Shown piece by piece: positions 1 to 9,678 of a stretch of 49,469 nucleotides of DNA. Under the pieces are notes generated by a model. That model was not told the origin of the DNA, did no database searches, and saw only the letters and a list, made by a program, of their open reading frames with translations. Source of the stretch: Chitinophagaceae bacterium (lineage in GTDB: Bacteria; Bacteroidota; Bacteroidia; Chitinophagales; Chitinophagaceae); the NCBI GenBank assembly GCA_019747705.1, contig JAIEQM010000092.1, forward strand, positions 1 to 49,469, written 5' to 3'. Position 1 is the stretch's first letter. The number at the start of each line of letters is the position of its first letter. Both the position numbers and the translations under genes were made by a program.

Positions 1-10
1 AATCAGGATT

Positions 11-39
11 AAAAAAGCATATCTTATCCCTGCTTTTTT
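11..39. terminator. bidirectional hairpin terminator
   Basis: Perfect 9-bp inverted repeat AAAAAAGCA / TGCTTTTTT with an 11-nt loop. Each strand ends the hairpin in a T run. It overlaps the stop codon of the lipoprotein gene that reads leftward into it. Confidence 0.6.
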
Positions 40-563
40 AACCAAAATGAGTCAACCAAAATCAGGACGAGGCAATAGGCAGTTGTTACCACCACATTCC
101 TGTCTTCATACACCGTACGTGTATCTGTATGCCCAATGGCAAGGTTATCCATAAACGCTTTGCTTTTTAAAGAATTGTAAAGACCCCTGATGGTGGCATA
201 GGTTTGTTTGGGTGCAGAGGAGTAAGTGGTTTTTACAGTGGGCCGCACACTGCCTGTAAATACATCATTGGCAGTGGCATTGCCTGCCACATCTCCGGCA
301 GCAGCGAAAAGCACCGGCGCTGCAGTTTCTTCTGTTGCTGCTGAATCAATTGCAAATGCGGTTCCGTTTGTATTGCGCAGTAAAATTTTATGCCCGCCGG
401 GTGTGATATAGTACACATAAGGCTTGCTGGTAGTATCTGTTAATGAATTTACCCTTGCGGTTGTATCCTTATTAGTTTTTTGATCAATGATCCTGTTAAT
501 GCGGCTGGAGCTGCTGCAGGCAGTTAATGCGATGCACAGAATGAGTTGGAGTGTTTGTTTCAT
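24..563 (-). CDS. small lipoprotein of unknown function
   Basis: A 179-aa protein that starts with a lipoprotein signal peptide: MKQTLQ, a hydrophobic stretch, then the lipobox LTAC at residues 13-16. After the lipidated Cys comes a Ser-rich linker and a Thr/Asp-rich region without a recognised domain. A short hydrophobic segment near the C-terminus (about 160-172, VLILVDSFW) could touch a membrane. It is probably anchored in the periplasmic or outer membrane. The gene stands alone, with a 470-bp gap upstream. I do not recognise the family; secretion is well supported, the role is unknown. Confidence 0.7.
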   Translation of the reverse strand: MKQTLQLILCIALTACSSSSRINRIIDQKTNKDTTARVNSLTDTTSKPYVYYITPGGHKILLRNTNGTAFAIDSAATEETAAPVLFAAAGDVAGNATANDVFTGSVRPTVKTTYSSAPKQTYATIRGLYNSLKSKAFMDNLAIGHTDTRTVYEDRNVVVTTAYCLVLILVDSFWLKKQG

Positions 564-1036
564 AATGGAGAGTTGGGATGAAGATGGTTGATAAAAATAA
601 TATTCGTGTTTGCAAAACGCAGGTGCGAAGTTTTACATTGTTTCAAATAATTACAATTCATATAAATATGTAATCACACAAAAGCTACAGCGTTTTTTTT
701 ATTTATGCAATACCTCAAACCGGGTATAGTGTTTTATTTTTTTAAAAGGTGTTTTCACTATTGACATTGAGCAAAATGTTTCAGAGCTTAGATGCCTGAA
801 ACACAGCTCAAAATTCTCCTCTAAACCATCCGTTCCCATACCAGCACATTGTTTTGAACAGCATGCGCTTTACTGTGCAGGCGCCTGTTTATAAACGTAA
901 AGCAACAATTGAAAAAAAACATAACAGCAGTAACTAAACTAAGAACAATGTTGAAGCATAATACCTGCATATAGAAAACTGATAAAACCGGAAAGCCGAA
1001 AACGGGATAAAAGAGTAGGCAATAAAAACAAACACC
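564..1036. other. intergenic gap, no gene recognised
   Basis: About 470 bp between divergently transcribed genes. I see no convincing small ORF. One perfect 7-bp inverted repeat (GTTTCAG at 778-784, CTGAAAC at 796-802) has no T run and could be an operator or an RNA hairpin. Promoters of both flanking genes presumably lie here, but no clear TTTG / TAnnTTTG pair was found. Confidence 0.4.
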
Positions 1037-1402
1037 ATGGCCTGGACAACTGATAAAAGAGCCTGCAAGGCTTTATACTTTTCACTGCAGCGTGCCAATC
1101 AAATTGATTTGCTTACTGAGTTTGATGAAGCCGGCAAGCTCACCATGAAAGACCTGCTGTTTTTCAACGTACATGCAAGTGATGATATGCGGAGGCAGGA
1201 AGCTGTTATCCTTTCCTTCCGTTTAAACAATGAGTTTGTACGCATTTACAAAGCAAAGTTTGAAAAAAATGAAACTGAAGCTTCGGCTATTTCAAAGATG
1301 ACGGAACTTCTTTTACAGGGCGCTAAAACAGTGGAAGACCTTTCTGATGTGGTGGATGCCTGCTATAAGTTCAGGGATGAGCAAAAAGCAAATAACAATT
1401 AA
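1037..1402 (+). CDS. conserved-looking hypothetical protein, 121 aa
   Basis: A soluble, mostly helical-looking 121-aa protein with no signal peptide or membrane segment. It is rich in charged residues and has no motif I can tie to a family. ATG at 1037 is the first start in the frame and is preceded by an A-rich leader. It ends 134 bp before the secreted protein gene on the same strand. No function can be assigned. Confidence 0.6.
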   Translation: MAWTTDKRACKALYFSLQRANQIDLLTEFDEAGKLTMKDLLFFNVHASDDMRRQEAVILSFRLNNEFVRIYKAKFEKNETEASAISKMTELLLQGAKTVEDLSDVVDACYKFRDEQKANNN

Positions 1403-1536
1403 CTGTTGAACATGAAATAATCATTAAAAATCAGCAGCCTGGCTTTACACCAACCGGGATGATCATTTTTAATGGTTATACTATCCCGCAGATGACGGGA
1501 CAAGTTGTGACAAAAATTTAAAATAAAAATGAACAC

Positions 1537-2727
1537 ATGAAAAAAATACTCCTGCTTCTTATTATTTGGTTGACTCCATTTTTCATGCAGGCGCAAAACG
1601 CTGATGTAATTAAATGGCTCAAAGAATATTATTCAAAAATTGATCCTTCATCCAATATTGACAGTTTAACGGAAGCTGCTGTAAAAAACATTTATGCCGT
1701 TAACATCCATGATGCAGATTTGATTTTCAAAAATATTCAACGCCTGCTGTCCGGGTCAAAAGGCAATTATCATTTTTTAAGAGACCTGAATATAAAACCC
1801 AAAACATTCCAGGCCGACAGTTCTGCTGCTGCTTTGGGGTTTGAATACAAATATGATAACAGCTGGTCTAAAACTAAAAAAACAGGGAATGCGCTTTTTA
1901 TCCAGGATTATTCATTGTCATTGAATGGCAATGTTGCCTTTAAGCGAAACCTCAACCCCAATAATTTTTTAGAATCGGGTATCAGCTACAACGGATCTTT
2001 TAGCTGGGGCGGACAGCCCATGGAAATTTCAGAGGAAACTTCCGTGCTCATTGAAACACTGGAAGACTCCATACTGGAACGCAGAAAAAAGAAGCTACCC
2101 TATATGGATTTGTATCAAAAAGCCAACAGCTTTATTACTGTATCGGATCAGTTTTATATTGGTGGTAAACTCAAACTGGCTTTTGAATCCAACCAGGATT
2201 TTTCCAAAACACAATTTGCACCGGGTCTGCTTATAGGTATTGGCGCCAAAGGCTGGAATGAACATGAAGCACTGCGTTATTTTAATATACTGGATTACCC
2301 GTTTGCTTTAATTCGGTTGCTCACGGGCACTGATGATCACTTTAATGTGTATGGCGCCACCTTCCCGTCATTCCTGGTGGGCCTTGATTATGTAATTCCT
2401 CAAAAAGACTCTGTTCGTAAACTGCTCACCGGCACTACCAATCCGTTTCAGCGTGTTCGGTTTGAAGTTGCATTTAAAACCAGGGTGGCACGTATTGGTA
2501 AAGAACTGCTCAACTTCAGCTCCAGTTACAGATGGTACAATGAAATCAATGCTGCTCAAAACATTAAAAACAATAATCTTGCTTCCTCTGTTTTTTTTGT
2601 GGCAGCCATTGAAAGCAACACCGGTTTTTTTGTGAGTTATACCACCGGTAAACTTCCGTTTGACCGGAGAAAAGACCAGGTGTATGCACTGGGGTTCAAA
2701 TATGATTTGGGCAACAGTAAAAAGTAA
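1537..2727 (+). CDS. secreted, probable outer-membrane beta-barrel protein
   Basis: A 396-aa protein with a signal peptide (MKKILLLLIIW..., cleavage after QAQ near residue 20). The mature part alternates polar and hydrophobic residues in segments with many aromatic residues, such as ALGFEYKYDNSW, NGNVAFKRN, SGISYNGSFSWGG and a terminal YALGFKYDLG. The C-terminus lacks a clear terminal aromatic but resembles the last strand of an outer-membrane barrel. There are no lipobox, plug or catalytic motifs. Barrel structure is inferred from the pattern; ligand and role are unknown. Confidence 0.6.
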   Translation: MKKILLLLIIWLTPFFMQAQNADVIKWLKEYYSKIDPSSNIDSLTEAAVKNIYAVNIHDADLIFKNIQRLLSGSKGNYHFLRDLNIKPKTFQADSSAAALGFEYKYDNSWSKTKKTGNALFIQDYSLSLNGNVAFKRNLNPNNFLESGISYNGSFSWGGQPMEISEETSVLIETLEDSILERRKKKLPYMDLYQKANSFITVSDQFYIGGKLKLAFESNQDFSKTQFAPGLLIGIGAKGWNEHEALRYFNILDYPFALIRLLTGTDDHFNVYGATFPSFLVGLDYVIPQKDSVRKLLTGTTNPFQRVRFEVAFKTRVARIGKELLNFSSSYRWYNEINAAQNIKNNNLASSVFFVAAIESNTGFFVSYTTGKLPFDRRKDQVYALGFKYDLGNSKK

Positions 2728-2811
2728 TGATTATTTATTTGCAGATGTGATTCATTGAAGGTGAAGCATCATTGCCAATGAAAAGGTATAAATATTTTAT
2801 ACCAGGACTTA

Positions 2812-3474
2812 TTATTTACGCCACCAATCGTCCTCTTCGTCATCATGATCTTCCCTGTTAAATCCATAATTGTACGGATTACCATTTTCATCATCATAGT
2901 TTTTATCTAAGTGATAGGGATAATACTTCATCCAGTCGTTACCATATTTGCGTTGGATATGCTGCACTTCAATTGCAAGCGCTCTTGCCCTTTCTTCTTC
3001 CGGCGACAGTTCTTCATCACTCATACCGGCAAACATTTCTGCAAAGAGTGCACAATGACAGTAGCTGCCCAGTGCACAGGTATAATGTGCAGCACCGGGT
3101 TTGCACAATTCAAAGAAACCCGTATGCCATTGTTTGAGTTGAATATCCTGGTTCCAGTTGTTACGGATGGTTTCATATTGTATATCTTCAGGAACTTCTG
3201 TTTGTAAAACGAAATGCCAGTTATGTGCGTCTAATAATTTTTTCAATGCTTCCAGTAAGGTATTTACCTGGGCCTCATTGAGCAGGTGCACAGGCGGCAG
3301 CATTTCCTGCGTAATACCCGTGTACTCCTGCAGGTTGCGGATGGGCGCTGTTTGTTCTTCTTCCTCATTGGTTTTCCAATCACTGAGGTTGAGTTCCTGT
3401 TCAATAAACGGGGAGCTGATGTTGCTGGTGGCATCAGCAAGATCGGTGAGGAGTTGGGAGAGATAGAGGTGCAT
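2812..3474 (-). CDS. hypothetical cytoplasmic protein with acidic tail
   Basis: From ATG at 3474 the protein is 220 aa and starts MHLYLSQLL. The frame stays open to 3576, but that extension reads into an intergenic repeat (3567-3591), so the internal start is preferred. There is no signal peptide. The middle has a Cys/His cluster (CALGSYCHCALF) and the C-terminus is very acidic and Tyr-rich, ending DDEEDDWWRK. A metal-binding role for the CxxxxxCxC cluster is possible but not shown. Family not recognised. Confidence 0.65.
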   Translation of the reverse strand: MHLYLSQLLTDLADATSNISSPFIEQELNLSDWKTNEEEEQTAPIRNLQEYTGITQEMLPPVHLLNEAQVNTLLEALKKLLDAHNWHFVLQTEVPEDIQYETIRNNWNQDIQLKQWHTGFFELCKPGAAHYTCALGSYCHCALFAEMFAGMSDEELSPEEERARALAIEVQHIQRKYGNDWMKYYPYHLDKNYDDENGNPYNYGFNREDHDDEEDDWWRK

Positions 3475-3566
3475 AGGACGTATTTTTATTGCAGATTTGA
3501 TAGTGTTTCCGCTATGAGCTAAGTTAGGATTTGATTCCCTACTTAGATATGTGCATTGTATAAACA

Positions 3567-3591
3567 GATCCTTCACTGCGTTCAGGATGAC
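3567..3591 (-). repeat. dispersed intergenic repeat, copy 1
   Basis: A 25-bp stretch whose reverse complement (GTCATCCTGAACGCAGTGA...) matches 5265-5289 at all but two positions. It lies between genes in both places, as expected for a REP-like repeat. Confidence 0.55.
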
Positions 3592-3598
3592 AGGAAGC

Positions 3599-3868
3599 CT
3601 ACTGCACCTTCGCCAGCACCTTATTCCTGGCTATTAAACAGCCGCCCATTACACCAGCTTTTTCACCCAGCCTGGAAAGCTTTACCTGTGTGTCATTGTT
3701 TACAAGAGAGAGAGAATATTTATTGAGTGCACTGCGTGCAGGTAAACGTAAATAATCACCTGTTTCGGCAAGGGTGCCACCCAAAATCACCAGTTCAGGA
3801 TTAAAAAGATTGATGAGTACTGCTTTGAGGGATTCGTTTTTATAGGCCACATCCCGGCCAGCGATCAT
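3599..3868 (-). pseudogene. C-terminal remnant of a ROK-family sugar kinase/repressor
   Basis: An 89-residue fragment containing the ROK C-terminal signature region (LINLFNPELVILGG, residues 19-32) and a tail ending in GVMGGCLIARNKVL. ROK proteins are normally about 300-400 aa, with ATP- and sugar-binding motifs upstream of this point. None is visible here: the frame closes just upstream at a TAA, and neighbouring frames give only short non-ROK sequence. The next gene, a probable N-acylsugar epimerase on the other strand, is a common ROK neighbour, so this was probably a sugar kinase or regulator of that locus. It is unlikely to be functional. Confidence 0.6.
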
Positions 3869-3997
3869 TATTAAACACTTCCATTAAAGTATGTGCCGTA
3901 CCGATGGAGCTAAAGTTAGTAAACCACATGTGTTTCTCAATCACTTAAACTTAAACAGGGACAAAATCAAGCGTACTAAATAAAAAAGAAAAAGAAT

Positions 3998-4029
3998 TTT
4001 GAAATTATTAATAACTCTAAATAATTTTC
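3998..4029 (+). promoter_or_regulatory. putative Bacteroidota promoter for the epimerase gene
   Basis: TTTG at 3998-4001, a 20-nt spacer, then TAATTTTC at 4022-4029. This fits the -33 TTTG / -7 TAnnTTTG pattern with one mismatch. The predicted start of transcription (about 4035) leaves a leader of about 20 nt before the ATG. Confidence 0.4.
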
Positions 4030-4053
4030 GCTTTCTTATTAATAAAACCGTTT

Positions 4054-5256
4054 ATGGTGGAAATCAAGACTGCTGCTGAAAAAGCGCCCCTGCCATTGGC
4101 TTCTCTGGCGGGTATGTACCACACTGAGCTGCTGCAAAATATTCTTCCTTTTTGGGTAACGCACAGCAGGGATGAAACGAATGGCGGTTTCTTTACCTGT
4201 CTTGACCGTACCGGAAAAGTATATGATACCGATAAGTTTATGTGGTTGCAGGGCCGAGAAGTGTGGTGCTTTAGTTATATGTATAATAACGTGGAGCAGA
4301 AACAGGAGTGGCTGGATATGGCATTGCACGGCGCAGCGTTCATGGAAAAACATGGAAGAGATAAAGAAGGTAACTGGTATTTTTCTTTAACAGCAGAAGG
4401 TCAGCCATTGGTTCAACCTTATAATATTTTCAGTGATTGTTTTGCCACCATGGCTTTTGCAGCACTCAGCAAAGCAACAAAGAACGAACGCTACAAACAA
4501 ATTGCACTCGATACGTTTGAGAATATTTTAAAACGCCGCCACAACTGGAAAGGTATTTACAGCAAAGCAGTACCCGGCACACGCTCTCTCAAGAATTTTT
4601 CTTTGCCCATGATTTTATGCAACCTCTCCCTGGAGCTGGAACATATTATTGGTGCAGAGCGTGTAAACAGTTTTATTCCTGAAGTGATACATGAAGTGAT
4701 GGATGTGTTTTATCAGCCTGATTTGGGATTGATACTGGAAAACGTAAATGAAGACGGAACATTTGCTGATTGTTTTGAAGGAAGGGTGTTGAACCCCGGT
4801 CATGCCATTGAAGCCATGTGGTTTATTATGGATCTGGGTAAACGCTTGAAGGATGAACTGCTGATACATAAAGCATGTAAAATAATGCTGGATACTATTG
4901 AATACGGATGGGACAAAGAATATGGCGGCATCTTTTATTTTATGGATGTACAGGGTCATCCCACACAACAGCTGGAATGGGATCAGAAACTCTGGTGGGT
5001 GCATGTGGAAGCACTCGTAGCACTGGCAAAAGGATTTGCATTAACGGGTGATAAACGTTGTGAAGAATGGTTTTTAAAAATTCATGACTACACCCGGAGC
5101 CATTTTAAAGACAATGAGTATGGTGAGTGGTTTGGCTATCTCAACCGGCGTGGTGAAGTGTTGCTTGATTTGAAAGGCGGTAAATGGAAAGGATGTTTTC
5201 ATATACCAAGAAGTTTATACCAGGTATGGAAAACACTGGAAGGATTGAAAAGCTGA
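4054..5256 (+). CDS. N-acylglucosamine 2-epimerase (AGE) family protein
   Basis: A 400-aa cytoplasmic protein, the usual length for the family. Enzymes of this alpha/alpha-barrel family interconvert N-acetylglucosamine and N-acetylmannosamine or related sugars. Features seen: an N-terminal GGFFTCLDRTGKVYDTDKFMWLQGR block, a middle GHAIEAMWF block (His in the barrel core), and a C-terminal WWVHVEAL block, all typical of AGE/RnBP-like proteins. The neighbours are a ROK remnant upstream and a secreted FAD oxidoreductase and GH92 gene downstream, so it probably handles a sugar released by that locus. Relatives in this fold also include cellobiose and mannose epimerases, so the exact substrate is open. 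Confidence 0.82.
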   Translation: MVEIKTAAEKAPLPLASLAGMYHTELLQNILPFWVTHSRDETNGGFFTCLDRTGKVYDTDKFMWLQGREVWCFSYMYNNVEQKQEWLDMALHGAAFMEKHGRDKEGNWYFSLTAEGQPLVQPYNIFSDCFATMAFAALSKATKNERYKQIALDTFENILKRRHNWKGIYSKAVPGTRSLKNFSLPMILCNLSLELEHIIGAERVNSFIPEVIHEVMDVFYQPDLGLILENVNEDGTFADCFEGRVLNPGHAIEAMWFIMDLGKRLKDELLIHKACKIMLDTIEYGWDKEYGGIFYFMDVQGHPTQQLEWDQKLWWVHVEALVALAKGFALTGDKRCEEWFLKIHDYTRSHFKDNEYGEWFGYLNRRGEVLLDLKGGKWKGCFHIPRSLYQVWKTLEGLKS

Positions 5257-5264
5257 AGACAGTT

Positions 5265-5420
5265 GTCATCCCGAACGCAGTGAGGGATCTGCCGGGGAAA
5301 ATGCAGAAAGATGATACCATCAGATGTGCAAACGAGGGAGCGTATTTGCCCGTCCGAATGGCAAGGCCGGGCGGACGTCGAATGCCGAAGTTTTCATTCG
5401 GCATCGAGACTAAAACGTCC
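5265..5420. repeat. REP-like intergenic repeat, copy 2 with hairpins
   Basis: Starts with a 25-bp segment (5265-5289) nearly identical to the reverse complement of 3567-3591. It continues as a GC-richer palindromic stretch that contains ATGCCGAA / TTCGGCAT (8-bp arms, 7-nt loop). ORFs crossing this stretch are not believable genes. Confidence 0.5.
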
Positions 5421-5491
5421 CGACACTTCATCGTTCCGTTTTCAATAATTGAAAAAGACCAAACAAAACTTGTATCAAGAGAAAATAATTA

Positions 5492-7381
5492 ATGCCTTTA
5501 AAACAAATTATACTGCTGCTTTTCATAACTGCATCTGCACATGCACAAACCGTGCTGCGTACAGATGTATTGGTGATAGGCGGCGGCGTGGGCGTCAGTG
5601 CTGCAGGCATACAAGCTGCACGTATGGGTGTAAATACTATCATTGCTGAACCTGCTGCATGGCTCGGCGGTATGTTTAGTGCAGCAGGTGTGGCAGCGTT
5701 TGATGGCAACCATAATATGCCATCCGGTATCTGGGGTGAATTGCGTGAACAATTGTATAAAGTATATGGCGGACCTTCTAAAGTTGCAACAGGCTGGGTA
5801 AGTAACACTTTGTTTGAACCGCATGTGGGCGACAGTATTATGAAAACATTTGCTGCTGCATTGCCATCACTCAAAGTATTGTATTACTATCAATTTAAAA
5901 AAGCAATTGTAAATAATAAAAAAGTTACAGGCGCTGTGTTTGTTGATGCAAAAACAAAAAAGCAAATCACCATCCTTGCCCAACAAGTTATTGATGCTAC
6001 TGAACTTGGTGATGTAATGGCAAGCGCCGGCATTCCTTTTGATATGGGAATGGAAGCCAGCAGTATAACGGGAGAAAATGTAAATGTGCCGGAAAGCAAT
6101 GACATTATCCAGGATATAACTTATGCTGCTATTTTAAAAGATTACGGTAAAGGTGCAGACAGAACCTTGCCCAAGCCAGCCAACTATGATCCGATGGAAT
6201 TTGATGGCTGCTGTAATGAGTTTTGCAGCAAACCGGAGAAACTCACCAGCAATGTAACTGCACAAAAAATGCTGGACTATGGTAAACTACCCAATGGTAA
6301 GTATATGATTAACTGGCCGGGCAAAGGCAATGATATTTATAGTAACATGATTCCCATGAATGAGCATCAACGCACTGCCGCCATTCAAAAAGCAAAAGCA
6401 AAAACCATCCGTTTTATTTATTTTTTACAAACACAATTTGGATTTAAACAGCTGGGTTTAGCAGATGATGAGTTTCCAACAACAGACCATTTACCATTAA
6501 TACCCTATCACCGTGAAGGAAGAAGATTGAAAGGAATTGTTCGTTTTAAAATTCAGCACATTGCTGATCCGTTCAATCAAACAGAAGCTTTGTACAGAAC
6601 AGGTATTGCTGTTGGTGATTATCCGATTGATCATCACCATCGTGAAAACGCAAAAGCGCCGCAGCATTTAGGCTTCTATCCTGTTCCTTCATTTAATGTT
6701 CCATTAGGTGCATTGATACCGCAAACACATGATGGAATTATTATAGCAGAAAAAAGTATCAGTGTAAGCAATGCAGTAAACGGCACAACAAGATTGCAAC
6801 CATGTGTAATGATGACCGGTCAGGCCGCCGGCGTGCTGGCGGCCCTGGCTGTACAACAAAAAACAAATGCAAGAAATATTTTAATAAGAGAAGTACAACA
6901 ACAATTGCTCAACAACAAAGCTTACATCATGCCCTACTTTGATGTAAAGACCACGCATCCGCATTTTAATTCGATTCAGCGTATTGGAGCAACAGGAATA
7001 TTAAAAGGCAAAGGCGAACCTTTTCAATGGGCCAACCGCACCTGGTTTTATCCGGATAGCGCTGTTGCCACTGCTGTATTTATCAAGGATATCGGCCCCT
7101 TCATCAAGTTGCAATATTTCAGCAATTCATTTCTTACCATTGATGATGCCATACGTATTGTAAAACAGCTGGGCTTTATCTACAGGATAAACAATGAATT
7201 TGATTTTACAAGTTTAGCAATCACAAAACAGCAAATCAAAAACAAATGGAGTGAATGGAAGTTGAAAGCATTTGATGAAAACAGGTACATCACAAGAGCA
7301 GAGATAGCAGTACTGCTGGATGGGGTAATCAATCCGTTTCAATTAAAACCAATCAATCATAAAGGAGAATTTGTTTACTGA
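5492..7381 (+). CDS. secreted FAD-dependent oxidoreductase (FAD_oxidored family)
   Basis: A 629-aa protein with a signal peptide (cleavage after AHAQ, about residue 19) followed at once by an FAD-binding Rossmann motif, VLVIGGGVGVSAAGIQAAR (about 26-44). A second conserved block near residues 420-450 (ISVSNAVNGTTRLQPCVMMTGQAAG) is typical of this group, which is often found in polysaccharide-use loci and annotated as xanthan-lyase-related. FAD binding is well supported. The substrate is unknown, but a periplasmic sugar or glycoside is plausible given the epimerase and GH92 neighbours. The C-terminal 120 residues extend beyond the FAD domain. Confidence 0.78.
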   Translation: MPLKQIILLLFITASAHAQTVLRTDVLVIGGGVGVSAAGIQAARMGVNTIIAEPAAWLGGMFSAAGVAAFDGNHNMPSGIWGELREQLYKVYGGPSKVATGWVSNTLFEPHVGDSIMKTFAAALPSLKVLYYYQFKKAIVNNKKVTGAVFVDAKTKKQITILAQQVIDATELGDVMASAGIPFDMGMEASSITGENVNVPESNDIIQDITYAAILKDYGKGADRTLPKPANYDPMEFDGCCNEFCSKPEKLTSNVTAQKMLDYGKLPNGKYMINWPGKGNDIYSNMIPMNEHQRTAAIQKAKAKTIRFIYFLQTQFGFKQLGLADDEFPTTDHLPLIPYHREGRRLKGIVRFKIQHIADPFNQTEALYRTGIAVGDYPIDHHHRENAKAPQHLGFYPVPSFNVPLGALIPQTHDGIIIAEKSISVSNAVNGTTRLQPCVMMTGQAAGVLAALAVQQKTNARNILIREVQQQLLNNKAYIMPYFDVKTTHPHFNSIQRIGATGILKGKGEPFQWANRTWFYPDSAVATAVFIKDIGPFIKLQYFSNSFLTIDDAIRIVKQLGFIYRINNEFDFTSLAITKQQIKNKWSEWKLKAFDENRYITRAEIAVLLDGVINPFQLKPINHKGEFVY

Positions 7382-7418
7382 GTCTTTGTTCAGTTCAGGT
7401 AAAAGGTTGAGAAAAAGA

Positions 7419-9572
7419 TTAATCATTCACCACCATCTCCAGCACACCACCCTGCATCAACTGCTGATGTGTAATACTCCGCACAGGAATTTCTTTACCA
7501 TTCAGCTTCACCCGTTCAATAGCACTTGATTTTTTTACAGAACGGCGAATCACTTTCACCTGTAATTGCTTTTTATTCGGCAGTTGAATAATGGCATCAT
7601 CAATCAACGGAAAACCAAATACATATTCTCCGTCTGCAGGATTCATGGGATAAAAACCCAAACAAGTCCAGATATACCAGGCGCTCATTTGCCCGCAATC
7701 ATCATTGCCCACCAAACCAGCAGGACCTGTTTTGTACATACTGTCTGCAACAATCTTTATCCATTTTGCAGCTTTTTGCGGAGCGCCCAAAGCGGTGTAC
7801 ATATAAATAATGTGATGACTCGGTTCGTTGCCATGTGCATACTGTCCAATCAATCCTGTAACATCAGCGCTTGTGTTTTCGCCATGCAACTCAGATGGTG
7901 CGGTGAATAATTCGTCAAGCTTTGCAATTAATTGTTCTTTACCTCCAAAGAGTTCAGCAAAACCACTCACATCATGCGGTACAAAAAAACTATGCTGCCA
8001 TGCCGTGCCTTCAATGTATTGCCCTTCAAAACCATGTTCGCTTAACAAAGGGTCAAATGGTTCAATGAATTGGCCGTTACTGTTTTTGCTACGCATAAAT
8101 CCTGTTTGTGCATCAAATAAATTTTTATAACTCATCGCACGTTTCATAAACAAGTTATAATCATCCATCTTGCCCAGTTTCTTTGCCACTTGTGCAATAC
8201 ACCAGTCATCAAAGGCATACTCCAATGTAATGGTTACACTCCATCAATGTTTATCCTGCGGTAAATAACCGTATTGAATATATTCAGGCGTTCCTCTTTG
8301 ATTTTGAAACGCACTCTTATGCATGGCTTTATAGGCTTTGTTGTAATCAAATCCTTTGATGTTTTTTAATATCGCATCTGCAATGATGGGTATACTGTGA
8401 TAACCCGTCATGGTATTGGTTTCCCACGTACTTAAATCCCACACAGGCAACAGACCATTATCTTCATATAACTGCAGCATGCTGTTGATCATATCAGGCA
8501 ATCGTTCTGTTTGCGTGATGGTGAATAAAGGATTCAAAGCACGAAATACATCCCACTGACTAAAGACCGTGTATTTGTTTTTTCCTTTAGTGAATTTTAG
8601 CTGTTTGTTGTCGTGAGTTTGATAGACTCCATCTGCATCGTTGCTGATGAGTGGCGCTAAACAGGTGCGGTAAACTGAGGTATAAAATTTAGTAGCGAGT
8701 TCTTTGTTGTTGGTGTTGATTTTTATTTTCTGCAATTCTTTTTCCCATAATTTTTCTGCTGCTTTACTTACACTGTTGAATTGTTGTGCATTGTTTTTAT
8801 TCAGTTCAATCAATGCTTTCTCTGAGCTTACCGTGCTTAAAGAAACTTTTACCAGTAATGGTTTATTGGTTGCAAACTGCAAAGCCAGCTTCAACAGTTT
8901 ACCATCAGCTCTTTTTGCAGTATGTGCTGTATCATCAATGAAGAAATAGTTTTTGATGGCTGATGAAAAGCGTGCAGCAAAATAAACCTTCTGTCCTTTG
9001 GCCCATCCGGTGCTGTAGCGGTAACCAACAATAGTGGAATCATTCACCATCTGCAGCATACCGTTGGTTGACTGATCCCAGTTGATACGAAAGCCCATAT
9101 CAAAACGCAGCCATCCTTCTTTACCCGGAAAAGTGTAACGATGAAAACCGGTTCGTTCATTAGCCGTTAGCTCACATTTTATTTGATTGCTCAATGCAAC
9201 TGAATAATAGCCTGGCCTTGCACTTTCATCAGCATGCGAAAAAGGAATTTTTATTTTTTCTTTTCTGATGTTGCTGGTATCTGTTAATGGAAGTACAGAT
9301 ATATCACACCAGTCACCAATACCTGTACCGCTCAAATGCATATGACTGAAACCTGCAATAGCACCGCTGCTGTAATGATAACCGGCGCACCAGTCCCATC
9401 CTTCATCGCCATTATCCGGACTTAACTGCACCATTCCAAACGGAACCACTGCACCGGGATATACATGCCCGTGTCCGCCTGTGCCGAGAAAGGGGTCAAC
9501 ATATTTGGTGAGTTGCTGTGCAGATACGAAGAAAGAATGAAGAAATGTTGTTAGAAAAATTAAATATTTCAT
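7419..9572 (-). pseudogene. GH92 alpha-mannosidase interrupted by an in-frame TGA
   Basis: The gene reads right to left. The N-terminal part (442 aa, signal peptide ending SAQ) has GH92 hallmarks: YVDPFLGTGGHGHVYPGAVV and GWDWCAGYHYSSG. At 8244-8246 a TGA stops the frame after QDKH. The same frame continues directly as WSVTITLEYAFDDWC and carries the second GH92 signature, GNDDCGQMSAWYIWTCLGF, to the normal C-terminus. No frameshift is involved; a single base change such as GGA to TGA explains it. The joined length (about 718 codons) is normal for GH92, enzymes that trim alpha-mannosides of N-glycans or mannans using calcium. As written, the product is cut before the second signature. It may be a recent pseudogene or a sequence error. 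Confidence 0.82.
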
Positions 9573-9678
9573 CTTATGAAATTCGTAAATTGAAGATTGC
9601 CATCGCAGATACTGTAAATATAGTTTCTAATATCTTTTATTAACTTTCCTGTTTTTACTTCATACTACAACCAAACTT

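Noticed and set aside
2785..2803. Hairpin GGTATAAA/TTTATACC between convergent genes as terminator
   Set aside because: The stem is AT-rich and lacks a T run on either strand.
5184..5492. 102-aa plus-strand ORF after the epimerase gene
   Set aside because: It starts inside the epimerase gene and crosses an intergenic repeat; the product is not protein-like.
8244..8246. TGA recoding (UGA as sense codon) in the organism
   Set aside because: All other genes are full length with TGA read as stop, and several end in TGA. A single mutation or error is simpler.
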